This document shows positions 1 through 8,900 of a stretch of 46,099 bases of DNA, piece by piece. This DNA is from Olsenella_L kribbiana. GTDB lineage: Bacteria > Actinomycetota > Coriobacteriia > Coriobacteriales > Atopobiaceae. The stretch lies in contig NZ_JAZGJP010000015.1 in NCBI RefSeq assembly GCF_036408795.1, positions 1 to 46,099 on the forward strand. The letters are read 5' to 3'. Both the position numbers and the translations under genes were made by a program. Every line of letters starts with the position of its first letter. The first letter of the stretch is position 1. The notes beneath the pieces are model-generated. The model was not told the origin of the DNA. It did no database searches and saw only the letters and a list, made by a program, of their open reading frames with translations.

Positions 1-202
1 CAGCTTCTTCCTGCACGTCGTCTGGCCGGCCTCTCCGGCCACCACCGCACAGGTTCCGCCATCCATCCGCACATGTACAGCTGACTTCCGGAACCGTTCG
101 TATGAAGTCTGTAATTGAGCATGATTCCAGAACCCTCCGGCAGTCGCCTCAAGACTCATCCGAAAGGTCTGGCTGTGGTCCTTTTTCCGGGGCGGAATCT
201 GC
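1..202. other. Left-edge region beyond the IS30 transposase
   Basis: No recognisable gene. A minus-strand frame opens at an ATG at 159 and is still open at base 1 (53 codons), but I recognise no family in it and part of it overlaps insertion-sequence end DNA. Bases 95-121 repeat, in the same orientation, the DNA at 1541-1579 on the other side of the transposase (shared core CTGTAATTGAGCA). This may be the end of a second, related IS copy. Confidence 0.3.
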
Positions 203-1435
203 TTAGATGGTCATGCCTCTCCCTTCCTCATGGACAAGGAGCGAGGGTGTGAGGTTGAGCTCGCCGGGGCCTATCTCCTCGACGCCGAGGGCGTCGAGGA
301 GCCTCTCGGCGAGCCCTCCATAGGCAAGCCTGAACATCCTGATGGGGGAAAGGCCTGCCAGGGACGGCCTGGGCTCCGAGTTCACGTGGCTCATGAGAAG
401 GGCGCAGTCGGCCCTCGTGAGGCCATCGAAGCTCGTCCCCTTGGGAAGGACCTTCCTGAGCTCCACGTGGTTGCGCTCGCAGGAGCCCTTCTGCTGGGAC
501 TGCCTCACGTCGCAGTAGAAGACGCGGGCACGCCTTGCCGCGCTGTCCCCGGCCGACCGCTCTATGAGCACGTGGTCCGAGAACTCCGCCCCGTTGTCGG
601 TGAGGATCGGGTCGAAGAGCCTGCCGAAGCCATCCATCCCCACGGCCTCCTCCAGCGCGTCCAGGGCCCCCGCAGCCTCCTCTGCCGTCTTCCCCCCGAG
701 AAGCAGCATGAGCTGGAACTTGCAGGGCCTGAGATATAGGGTGAGCAGGCACTTCGAGTCATGCACCCTGCCGATCACGGTGTCCATCTCGCAGGCAGAG
801 GACCTCTCCTCCTCGCCGAGGCCGAGGAAAGCGGCATAGGAGCGCTCCGCCCCGTGCGAGGTGCTCCTGGGAGCTGCCTTCTTCTTCCTCGGCTTGTAGG
901 AGACCTCACGCCTGAGCTCGATGTTCCCGGTGCCGGCGTAGCCCTCCTCTATCCATCGGTAGATGGTGGCGGGGCTCACGTCGAGGGCGTATGAGGCGAC
1001 GATCTGCTCGGGAGAGAGGCCGCGCGCGAGGCCCTCCTTCACGCACCCCATGATGTGCTCGAACTGCTCCCTTGTCTTGTCGATGCCGCGCCTCGAGGCC
1101 GAGAGCTCCTCGTCGGCCAGGGCCTGTGCCCTGGCCGCCCTGTACTCTGCCTGCCACCTCTTCGGGCAGTGGTAGTTGCGCAGCCTGCAGCCATTGCACA
1201 CATAGGGCCAGGAGAGCAGCTTCGGGCAGGCATCCTCCGGGACGTCCGCGACCTTCTCCCCCTTGCCGGGGCCCCTCTTCACCACACGGTTCCTCTTCAC
1301 CTCGCAGAATACCGTGGAAGGGGATCTGCCGAGGCCTTCCGCGATCGAGCGGCATGACCCCCTCGTGCCGAGCGCGGCCTGTATCGCATGCCTGTCTGCC
1401 TTGGTGAGCCTGCAGTACTTCTTTGGTCCTGCCAT
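203..1435 (-). CDS. IS30-family transposase
   Basis: DDE transposase of 410 residues, a normal length for the IS30 family. The N-terminus (residues 8-50) is the typical IS30 helix-turn-helix, including the SIAEGLGRSPSTVFCEVKRN segment. A second HTH-like stretch (GLSPEQIVASYALDVSPATIYRW) precedes the catalytic part. Catalytic acidic residues are visible in EMDTVIG, LTDNGAEFSD and the later CERNHVELRKVLPKG segment, which matches the IS30 core 'N.eR.n..iR...PKG'. The frame is complete from ATG to TAA. A short inverted repeat, TCATCCGAA at 156-164 and its complement at 1543-1551, may mark the ends; I could not confirm a target duplication. It probably represents one intact insertion upstream of the phosphatase gene. 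Confidence 0.92.
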   Translation of the reverse strand: MAGPKKYCRLTKADRHAIQAALGTRGSCRSIAEGLGRSPSTVFCEVKRNRVVKRGPGKGEKVADVPEDACPKLLSWPYVCNGCRLRNYHCPKRWQAEYRAARAQALADEELSASRRGIDKTREQFEHIMGCVKEGLARGLSPEQIVASYALDVSPATIYRWIEEGYAGTGNIELRREVSYKPRKKKAAPRSTSHGAERSYAAFLGLGEEERSSACEMDTVIGRVHDSKCLLTLYLRPCKFQLMLLLGGKTAEEAAGALDALEEAVGMDGFGRLFDPILTDNGAEFSDHVLIERSAGDSAARRARVFYCDVRQSQQKGSCERNHVELRKVLPKGTSFDGLTRADCALLMSHVNSEPRPSLAGLSPIRMFRLAYGGLAERLLDALGVEEIGPGELNLTPSLLVHEEGRGMTI

Positions 1436-1650
1436 GAGATCCTCCAGCCATCGGATGGGGCGACCTTATGCGCCCCGTGCAAGGGAGATTCTCAGACTTA
1501 TCTGGACATGTTCGCTTCAGTCTGCGAACACCCCATGGGGCGTTCGGATGAAGTTGCTAATCAACCCTGTAATTGAGCAACGATGGAGGAAATCAAGCAA
1601 AATTGTGTGATTGGAATACAATTAGCTCCCAGTGGCTATAGTAGGGGCAT

Positions 1651-1768
1651 GCAGGAGCAGGAATGACGCCCTGCAGCCACAGATGATCCTGCGGGCCTGT
1701 GGTCACATGAAAAGCAGCGAACCTTGGAAGGGGCTGCTTTCGAGCGAGGAGCGGATGCTCCGGTGCTC
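1651..1768 (+). promoter_or_regulatory. Four-hairpin 5' leader upstream of the phosphatase gene
   Basis: Four consecutive stem-loops lie between the IS end and the start codon at 1793: GCAGG/CCTGC (1651-1674), CCACAG/CTGTGG (1677-1702), AAAGCAGC/GCTGCTTT (1711-1740), and a two-step GAGC..GGAGC/GCTCC..GCTC (1742-1768). A Shine-Dalgarno GAGGT follows at 1781-1785. No U-run follows the last stem, so control by transcription termination is not evident. It does not match the T-box or TPP patterns I know. It may be a structured cis-regulatory leader of unknown class. Confidence 0.4.
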
Positions 1769-1792
1769 TCCATCTGATTAGAGGTACATAAC

Positions 1793-2551
1793 ATGGCACA
1801 TCCAGCAGAGCTGAACTGGCAGAGGCTCCCCTTGACCGGCGCCGACAATGTGCGCGATCTGGGTGGATACCCGGTAGGCCTTCGCCAGACGAAATGGCAT
1901 GCCTTCCTGCGTGCAGGCGCTCTCCAGCATGTCACGGACGAAGACTGCGAATTCCTCCACCGCTACGGTGTGCGCATGGTCATCGACCTGCGCTCCGAGA
2001 AGGAGGTGGAGGCTGCGCCTGACCGCGCCTGCGGTGAGAGCGACATTGCCTACATCCATGCTGAGCTGGGCGGAGAGGACCTGTCCGACCCGAAGCTCGT
2101 CGAGCGCATGGTACAGGAGCACGGCGGCGCTCTGCCCCGTGCCAAGGAGCTCTACGCCTCGATGCTCGAGAACACGCAGGCGCTCCGCATCATCTTCCGC
2201 ACAATCTCACAGGCGCCGGATGATGCCTGCATCCTGATCCACTGCAGTGCCGGCAAGGATCGTACCGGCGTCATCTCGATGCTTCTCCTCATGCTCGTGG
2301 GCGTAAGCCGCGAGGACTGCGTCGCCGACTACATGCGCTCCTATCCGGATCTCTTTGCAGCGGACGGCGTCCACGAGGAATGGACGAAGCTCGCTCCGGC
2401 AGTCCAGCAGGCCTGCATCGATATGAGCGCACGCATGGGCTCCTTCGTCTATGACTGGGTGAGCGAGAACGGCGGTGTCCGCAAGTATCTCGAGGACGGC
2501 TGCGGCATCCCGGCAGCCGAGCTCGACCGCATCGCGGCGCGCCTCATCTAG
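1793..2551 (+). CDS. Tyrosine-protein phosphatase (Y_phosphatase3 type)
   Basis: 252-residue cytoplasmic phosphatase of the bacterial dual-specificity/LipA-like family. The signature P-loop HCSAGKDRTG is at residues 150-159, giving catalytic Cys151 and Arg157. The N-terminal NVRDLGGYP segment (19-27) and the IDLRSEKE stretch (64-71) are also typical of this family, which hydrolyses phosphotyrosine or phosphoinositide-like substrates; the real substrate is unknown. The start ATG has GAGGT eight bases upstream. It follows a structured leader and precedes peptidase T on the same strand with about 110 bp between them, so co-transcription is possible. The family call is firm; the biological role is not. 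Confidence 0.9.
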   Translation: MAHPAELNWQRLPLTGADNVRDLGGYPVGLRQTKWHAFLRAGALQHVTDEDCEFLHRYGVRMVIDLRSEKEVEAAPDRACGESDIAYIHAELGGEDLSDPKLVERMVQEHGGALPRAKELYASMLENTQALRIIFRTISQAPDDACILIHCSAGKDRTGVISMLLLMLVGVSREDCVADYMRSYPDLFAADGVHEEWTKLAPAVQQACIDMSARMGSFVYDWVSENGGVRKYLEDGCGIPAAELDRIAARLI

Positions 2552-2609
2552 GATTTGCCGCGAAGCCGGAAGCGCTGTATCGTTTCATATGATCTAACTG
2601 ACATGATGA

Positions 2610-2639
2610 TGCCTGGAGAGCAGATGTGCTCTCCGGGCA
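2610..2639 (+). promoter_or_regulatory. Stable hairpin just upstream of the pepT ribosome site
   Basis: A 13-bp stem with a GATG loop (TGCCTGGAGAGCA against TGCTCTCCGGGCA, one wobble pair) ends about ten bases before the AAAGGAGAG ribosome-binding site of pepT. There is no U-tract, so it is more likely an mRNA processing or stability element, or an attenuator, than a terminator. Confidence 0.4.
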
Positions 2640-2660
2640 TCTCGCCGAAAAGGAGAGACG

Positions 2661-3923
2661 ATGGCAGATACAGATCAGCTTTCGGATGTCGTGGAGCGCT
2701 TCATGCGCATCGTGCAGGTTCCCTCGCAGTCAGACGAGGCCCATGAGGACCAGACGCCCTCGACGCCGTCCCAGCTCAAGATGGCAGAGACGCTTGCACA
2801 TGACCTCGAGGAGCTTGGGTGCGAGGATGTCGAGCAGGACGAGCATGCCTATGTGACGGCGAGCTTCCCGGCGTCGGCAGGTGCCGAGGACCTTCCGGCA
2901 CTTGGCCTCTGCGCCCATATCGACACGTCGCCCGATGCGCCGGCAGAAAACGTCCATCCCCATATCGTGCACTACGAGGGAGGTCCTCTCGTTGCAGGCG
3001 TCGTGGACGGGGCAAGCATCGAGACGACGCCTGCACAGGTGCCCGATCTCGAGAAGCTTGTGGGCCAGGACATCGTCTGCTCCGACGGACGTACACTTCT
3101 CTCTGCCGACGACAAAGCAGGCGTCGCCGAGATCTGCTCGCTTCTGAAACGTCTCGGCGAGCATCCGGAGCTTCCGCATCCGACGCTCAAGATCGCCTTC
3201 GTGCCGGATGAGGAGATCGGCCACGGCGCGGCGCTTCTCGACCTCAAGAAGTTCGGTGCGAAGTGGTGCTACACGGTCGACGGCGAGGCCCTCGGCGAGT
3301 TCAACTACGAGACGTTCAATGCCTCCGAGGCCATCGTCGATATCAAGGGCGTGATGGTGCACCCGGGCACAGCCAAGGACGTTATGGTCAATGCGATCAC
3401 CGTGGCAGCCGAGTTCGACAACCTCGTGCCTGCCTTCGAGCGTCCGGAGCACACAGAAGGCTATGAGGGCTTCTATCATCCGATTGCCATCACGGGCACG
3501 GCATCGGAGGTGCGCCTCACCTACATCGTGCGCGACCATGACGGGAAGAAGTTCGCGGCACGTGAGGAGACCTTGAAGGACATTGCGGCATTCCTCAACC
3601 GCCGCCACGGCGAGGGGACGGTCAAGGTCACGATCAAGGAACAGTACCGGAACATGGCGGACTACTTCGACGGCATGGACTTCCTCGTCGACAATGCCCT
3701 CGAGGCGAACCGCGAAGCCGGCATCGAGCCCCATGTCGTGGCAGTGCGCGGCGGCACCGACGGCTCGCAGCTCACGGTGCGCGGGCTTCCGTGCCCGAAT
3801 ATCGCGACCGGCGGCTACAATGCCCACTCGGTACGCGAGTTCATCCCGGTCAGGTCGCTCGAGAAGACGGTCGACGTGCTCGAGCATCTCGTCGCAAAGT
3901 TCGCCGTGCCCCAGAAGGCATAG
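2661..3923 (+). CDS. pepT: Peptidase T (tripeptidase, M20B)
   Basis: 420 residues, close to the usual ~410. Cytoplasmic dinuclear-zinc aminotripeptidase that removes the N-terminal residue of tripeptides. Zinc and catalytic signatures are all present: CAHIDTSPDA (His86, Asp88), LSADDKAG (Asp150), VPDEEIGHG (Glu184-Glu185), TVDGE (Asp207) and the C-terminal GGYNAHSVREF. The IIDG dimerisation lid lies in the middle of the protein. The start ATG is preceded by AAAGGAGAG. A hairpin terminator follows at 3948. It fits amino-acid/peptide metabolism together with oligoendopeptidase F further on, though the two are not in one operon. Confidence 0.95.
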   Translation: MADTDQLSDVVERFMRIVQVPSQSDEAHEDQTPSTPSQLKMAETLAHDLEELGCEDVEQDEHAYVTASFPASAGAEDLPALGLCAHIDTSPDAPAENVHPHIVHYEGGPLVAGVVDGASIETTPAQVPDLEKLVGQDIVCSDGRTLLSADDKAGVAEICSLLKRLGEHPELPHPTLKIAFVPDEEIGHGAALLDLKKFGAKWCYTVDGEALGEFNYETFNASEAIVDIKGVMVHPGTAKDVMVNAITVAAEFDNLVPAFERPEHTEGYEGFYHPIAITGTASEVRLTYIVRDHDGKKFAAREETLKDIAAFLNRRHGEGTVKVTIKEQYRNMADYFDGMDFLVDNALEANREAGIEPHVVAVRGGTDGSQLTVRGLPCPNIATGGYNAHSVREFIPVRSLEKTVDVLEHLVAKFAVPQKA

Positions 3924-3947
3924 GGGAGAGATGCAGGATTGAGTGGA

Positions 3948-3976
3948 GGGAGCTTGCCGTGGGCTGGCTCCCTTTT
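3948..3976 (+). terminator. Rho-independent terminator after pepT
   Basis: GGGAGC (3948-3953) pairs with GCTCCC (3967-3972) and is followed by TTTTC. Extra pairing is possible inside the loop. Confidence 0.65.
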
Positions 3977-4109
3977 CATTCATCTTTCAATCTTGGTTCC
4001 GGGAAATGAAGGACCTGCCGTTCACCCCGCAAATCATGCCGCTGACATGCCAGATCATGACAAGAAGCTGATGCAAGGCAGACCTGCCGCTCATAGTGGT
4101 CTAGTATGC

Positions 4110-4185
4110 TGGAAGCGTTTCCAATAGAGCTGGAAACGTTTCCGACAGGAATGGAAACGTTTCCAGCCAGCAGTGGGAACGTCAG
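4110..4185. repeat. 21-bp-periodic array of palindromic operator-like sites
   Basis: Palindromes GGAAGCGTTTCC (4111-4122), GGAAACGTTTCC (4132-4143) and GGAAACGTTTCC (4153-4164) start exactly 21 bp apart; a fourth, decayed unit (TGGGAACGTC) falls near 4174. Twenty-one bp is two helical turns, so all sites face one side of the helix. The central CG palindrome resembles LacI-family operators. The array lies between a possible -10 (TAGTAT, 4102-4107) and the start codon at 4224, so bound protein would block transcription. Confidence 0.6.
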
Positions 4186-4223
4186 CATCGAACAGGCAAG
4201 CCCTTCTTGGGACGGAATGGACC

Positions 4224-4769
4224 ATGGACTATCAGTTTCTCTACATCGTCGTCGCCGGCATCCCCTTTGCTGCAACGGTCATGGACTGGCTTGGCTCTGC
4301 CATCTCCGAGCGCCATCATAGCCACCACGACACCTATGAGGCGCCGTCTGCGCTCTTCCATGCCCTCGTCGTGGTGATGGTCGGCATGGGCCTTCTCGGT
4401 GTCGTTGCCGGCATCTATATCGAAGCTGCGGAGAACGGCTGGAGCTTCCCGTCGGTCATGATGTTCTTCGCGGCATTCGAGATTGTGCTCTTCTGCATCT
4501 GGTATGGCATGAAGCGCTACCGTGTCGTGACGTATGAGGACCATATGGTGGTGACGCCGTTTGTCGGACGTCCGGTCACCATTGCCTACGCGGACATCAC
4601 CGCGCTCAGGTGGTCGCGTCTCCACTTCGGCTTCACTGGTGCCAGCATCAATGCCTTCGTGGGCGACAAGCGGATAGCGACGCTCTGGGACGGCATCGAT
4701 ATCGATCAGGTGCTCACGACGATCGACCGCTTCGACCTTCTCGAGGTGCGCGGCACCTACGCCTGGTAA
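4224..4769 (+). CDS. Small membrane protein with C-terminal PH-like soluble part, unknown function
   Basis: 181 residues from ATG 4224; a GTG at 4173 would add 17 residues but lies inside the operator repeats, so I prefer the ATG. Three hydrophobic spans are visible (about residues 3-21, 44-66 and 76-95). The cytoplasmic part that follows (KRYRVVTYEDHMVVTPFVGRPVTIAYADI) has the beta-strand pattern of bacterial PH-domain/DUF304-like membrane proteins. Function is unknown. It is a single-gene unit: the operator array is upstream and a strong terminator directly downstream, so it is probably tightly regulated alone. Confidence 0.65.
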   Translation: MDYQFLYIVVAGIPFAATVMDWLGSAISERHHSHHDTYEAPSALFHALVVVMVGMGLLGVVAGIYIEAAENGWSFPSVMMFFAAFEIVLFCIWYGMKRYRVVTYEDHMVVTPFVGRPVTIAYADITALRWSRLHFGFTGASINAFVGDKRIATLWDGIDIDQVLTTIDRFDLLEVRGTYAW

Positions 4770-4792
4770 GGAAGACAGGGGATTGCATCTGG

Positions 4793-4823
4793 GGCTGCAG
4801 GAGAAATCCTGCAGCCTCGTTTC
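4793..4823 (+). terminator. Strong terminator
   Basis: Perfect 10-bp stem GGCTGCAGGA/TCCTGCAGCC with a GAAA tetraloop (4793-4816), followed by TCGTTTC. Confidence 0.75.
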
Positions 4824-4941
4824 ATATCTGGTTCATTCTTAGATAACGGCGAAATTGATGCCTTGCGAGCTGCATAAGCGCTAGAGTTCTCGCGTGCGGT
4901 CTGCGTTGCTGCACAGATCCAGAGCAGCTTGGAGGCGCAGC

Positions 4942-5865
4942 GTGAGCTCGACATTCACCGTCCTTGTCAATCAGGTCCTCTCGATGTTCTTCATGCTTGC
5001 GGTAGGATACATCGCCTACCGCACGAAGCTCATCACGGAAGGCAGCGTGGGCGACCTCTCCCGCACGGTCATGTACATCGCATCGCCCTGCCTGATGATG
5101 GCCTCATTCATCCAGCCCTTCGATGGAACGCATCTCATGAATGCTGGCCTCTGCGCGGTGCTGAGCGTTGCGGTCCTTGCCATCTGCGCCCTCGTGGCCC
5201 ATGTCGCCTATGGGAAGAAAGATCCTATCTCCCAGTTCGGCGTCATCTTCTCCAATACCGGCTTTGTCGGCATCCCTCTTGTCCAGCATGTGCTTGGGCA
5301 GAGCTACGTCTTCTATGTGACGGTCTGCATCGCCGTGCTGACCTTCCTGATCTGGACCTACGGCGTCTACCTCGTGACGGGCAATACCAAGGAGATATCG
5401 CTCAAGAAGGTGTTCACGAATCCTGCCGTCGTGACGCTCTTCATCGGCTTTGCCTTCTTCCTCTTCAGCGTGCCCGTGCCCGACTTCATCTCGGGCTCGC
5501 TCGACACCCTGGGCGAAGTCAACACCGGCCTCGCAATGGTCGTCCTGGGCTGCTATCTGGCACAGACCCGCCTTTCCCTCATCGTTCGCGATCTGCGCGC
5601 CTACAAGGTGAGCGTCCTGCGCCTCATTGTGGCGCCTCTGCTCACGCTGCTCCTGCTCTGGCTTGTGCCTTCCGCTCTTGTTCCTTCCGATATCAAGATG
5701 GTCGTGCTCATCACGTTCTCGACACCCATCGGCGCTATGGTCGCCATGCTCTCCCAGAAGTACGGTGCGAACTACGAGTATGGTGCTGGCATCGTCTCGC
5801 TCTCGACGCTGCTCTCGCTCGTATCGATGCCGATCATCCTCGGTATCGGCGCTGCCATCCTCTGA
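4942..5865 (+). CDS. AEC-family transporter (auxin efflux carrier family)
   Basis: Integral membrane permease of about 307 residues with roughly ten hydrophobic spans, the usual AEC layout. Bacterial members export or import organic acids such as malate; the substrate here cannot be read from sequence. I chose GTG 4942 because GGAGG sits six bases upstream; an ATG at 4894 would add 16 residues without a good ribosome site and with a non-hydrophobic Arg-rich leader. Conserved helix-break segments are visible (YIASPCLMMASF, FGVIFSNTGFVGIPLV, TFSTPIGAMVAMLSQKYG). A terminator follows at 5891. Confidence 0.88.
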   Translation: MSSTFTVLVNQVLSMFFMLAVGYIAYRTKLITEGSVGDLSRTVMYIASPCLMMASFIQPFDGTHLMNAGLCAVLSVAVLAICALVAHVAYGKKDPISQFGVIFSNTGFVGIPLVQHVLGQSYVFYVTVCIAVLTFLIWTYGVYLVTGNTKEISLKKVFTNPAVVTLFIGFAFFLFSVPVPDFISGSLDTLGEVNTGLAMVVLGCYLAQTRLSLIVRDLRAYKVSVLRLIVAPLLTLLLLWLVPSALVPSDIKMVVLITFSTPIGAMVAMLSQKYGANYEYGAGIVSLSTLLSLVSMPIILGIGAAIL

Positions 5866-5890
5866 GAGACAATCCTCGACGTGGAGGATG

Positions 5891-5930
5891 GAATGCCTGC
5901 CCTGCCCCTGCGTGGGGCAGGCATTCTTCT
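5891..5930 (+). terminator. Terminator after the AEC gene
   Basis: GAATGCCTGCCC (5891-5902) pairs perfectly with GGGCAGGCATTC (5915-5926), followed by TTCT. A second small hairpin (ATCCTC/GAGGAT) lies just before it. Confidence 0.65.
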
Positions 5931-5997
5931 CGAGCGCTTGATCTGAGGCGGGCTCCGTCAGATACTGGGATGATCCGATCTGGCGGGGAGGGGAGCC

Positions 5998-8900
5998 ATG
6001 CTCGAGCGCGGCCTCTATGAGAAGACGATAGGCACAGACCTCAGGCGCGAACTCGACGCAGAGGACGACAAGCTCGTATCCCAGACAGGGCGTCTCGACC
6101 ATGCAGATGCTGCCCGCGTGCTTGCTGCCTATGCAGAGGAGGCCGTGAAGCAGGCGCTCGATTCCATCGAAGGCGACGACGCGCCCGTGCGCCAGGCACG
6201 GCTTGTGAACAGCCTGATAGACAATCTGGCTTCGCAGCTGAAGGACAGCGACAGCAGGCTTTCGGACCTGATCGAAGGCGAGCGTGTCGACCTTTCCCGT
6301 ACGAAGCCCGAGCAGCTGCTCTCGCTCGTGCCGAGGCAGAATGCCTCTGTGGCAGAGCAGAAGAAGGGACTCGTGCGTCCGCTGACGTCGGTCGCGCAGA
6401 CCTCGCTCTTCACAGGCGCTGCCCATGAGCCGCAGCTCTTCAGCGAGCTCAGGCGCGAGATTGCCTCGGCAGACGAGATCTTGATGCTTGTCTCCTTCGT
6501 GAAGTGGAGCGGCCTCAGGCTCCTTATGGATGCGCTCCAGGAGTTTGCAGACCGTGGCGGCAGGATTCGGGTCATAACAACGACGTACATGGGAGCGACG
6601 GACCCCAAGGCGGTGAGCGCTCTCGCTGCGCTGCCAGGGGCTTCGGTCAGGGTATCCTATGACACGAAACGGACCCGTCTCCATGCAAAGGCCTATGTCT
6701 TCAGAAGGAAGACCGGGTACACGACGGCCTATGTGGGCTCCTCGAACCTCACGAACCCGGCAATGACAAGCGGGCTCGAATGGAACTTGAAAATCAGCCG
6801 TGCCGATGAAGCGGATGCCCTCGACAAGATCGATGGAACCTTCGATGCCTACTGGGCCTCGCCCGACTTCGAGCCCTATACGGCTGCCGACAGCAAGCGG
6901 CTTGCTTCTGCCATCGCTCATGAGCACGGCGGGGACGCAGAAGGATTGACCTCTGCGGCCTACGCCTTCGATATCAGGCCCTATCCGTACCAGCAGAAGA
7001 TTCTCGATGCACTCGAAGCGGAGCGCACCGTCGGCGGGCACTGGAAGAACCTCGTCGTCGCGGCAACCGGCACCGGCAAGACCGTCATCGCTGCCTTCGA
7101 CTACAGGCGCTTCTGCGAGAGGGAGGGACAAAGAGTCCATCTCCTCTTCGTCGCACATCGCCAGGAGATCCTGGAACAGGCCCGCTCGTGCTTCCGGGGG
7201 ATATTGCATGACCAGAACTTCGGCAGCCTCCTTGTCGGAAACCATCATCCGGAGAGCTATGCGCATCTCTTCGCTTCGGTCCAGAGCTTCCAGTCTCAGA
7301 GGCTCTGGGAGAAGGTTTCGGCAGACTATTTCGACTGCATCGTCGTCGACGAGATCCACCATGGTGCTGCCGACTCCTATCAGGCGATATTCAATGCGCT
7401 GCGCCCCAAGGTGCTCCTCGGCCTCACAGCGACGCCGGAGCGCATGGATGGGCAGTCCATCCTGTCGTATTTCGACAACAGGATCGCAGCAGAGATAAGC
7501 CTCGCCGATGCAATCGAGCGCAAGCTCCTGTGCCCCTTCACGTATTTCGGCGTCTCCGACCCATCAGACCTCTCGGGCCTCACGTGGAAGCGGGGAGGAT
7601 ATGAGACATCAGAGCTCGAGCAGGTCTATGTCTTCAACGAGAAGATTGCAGAGCGCAGATGCTCGCTCATCCTTGAGGCGCTCAGCCGCTATGTGACCGA
7701 TGTCTCCCGCATGCATGCACTCGGCTTCTGCGTGAGCAAGGCCCATGCAAGGTTCATGGCAGAGAGATTCCAGGAGGCCGGCATCCCTGCGGTCGCGGTG
7801 ACGGCAGATATGGACGAAGATGGCAGGGAGAAGGCGCGGACGGATCTTGCTAACGGCACCATCAAGATCGTCTTTGCAGTCGATATCTACAACGAGGGCG
7901 TCGATATCCCCGAAATCGATACGGTGCTGTTCCTGCGTCCGACCGAGTCGCTCACCATCTTCATGCAGCAGCTCGGCCGAGGGCTTCGCCTGGCACCGGG
8001 CAAGGAATGCCTGACCGTCCTCGATTTCATCGGCCAGCAGAACAGGAGATACGACTTTGCGCCGAAGCTCAGGGCTCTTCTGGCATCTCCGACGCATGCG
8101 CTCAGGCGCGAGGTCGAGGAAGGCTTTCCCGAGGCTCCTAAGGGCTGCTACATCAGGCTCGAACGTGTGGCACAGGAATACGTCCTCAAGAACCTCGCTG
8201 TGGCACAAGGAACGAGAAGCAGGCTTGTCTCGGCCCTTGCGACCTTCGAGGAGGATGCGGGGCAGAAGCTGACGCTCGGGAGCTTCCTTGCCTTCCATCA
8301 TCTCGATATCCGTGCTGTCTACAAGGTGGCTCCCTTCGAGCGGCTTCTCGTCGAAGCGGGACTTGAGCCTGAGTTCGAAGAACCAGATGAAGCCGGTCTC
8401 ACGAAGGCATTCCCAAGACTCTGCACGATTGACTCGAGGAGATGGATACGCTTTCTCCTGTCCTGCTTGGACAATGCCGACAAGCTGATATGGGATGAGC
8501 TCACGAGCGAGCAGCAGCGCATGCTCGACATGTTCCAGATCACGCTCTGGCCTGACTCGTTCAGACGCGAAGCGCATATGAAGGTGAAAGAGGGGAGCCC
8601 TGAGTTCGACAATGCGCTCGAGTGCCTCCGAGAGCTTGCTTCTGAGCCCCATATGGCACGCGATGTGCGCAGGATCCTTGCCTATCGTCTCGACCATATC
8701 GACTTCATCGATGAGAAGCTTTCCTGGGGCTTCCCCTGCCCGCTCGACCTCCACTGCCAGTACAGCCGCGATCAGATCTTCCTGGCGCTTGGACGCAAGG
8801 ATCCCCAGAACATGCGCCAGGGCGTCGCCTATCTGAGGGATTGCCATGTCGACGTTCTCCTGAACACGCTCCAGAAGTCGGACAAGGAATTCAGTCCGGA

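Noticed and set aside
1651..1792. T-box or TPP riboswitch
   Set aside because: No T-box GGGTGG.ACCGCG core or TPP CTGAGA element is found, and no terminator stem with a U-run.
5104..7362. 752-codon minus-strand open frame
   Set aside because: Antisense shadow of the AEC transporter and the helicase; both have strong motifs and ribosome sites on the plus strand.
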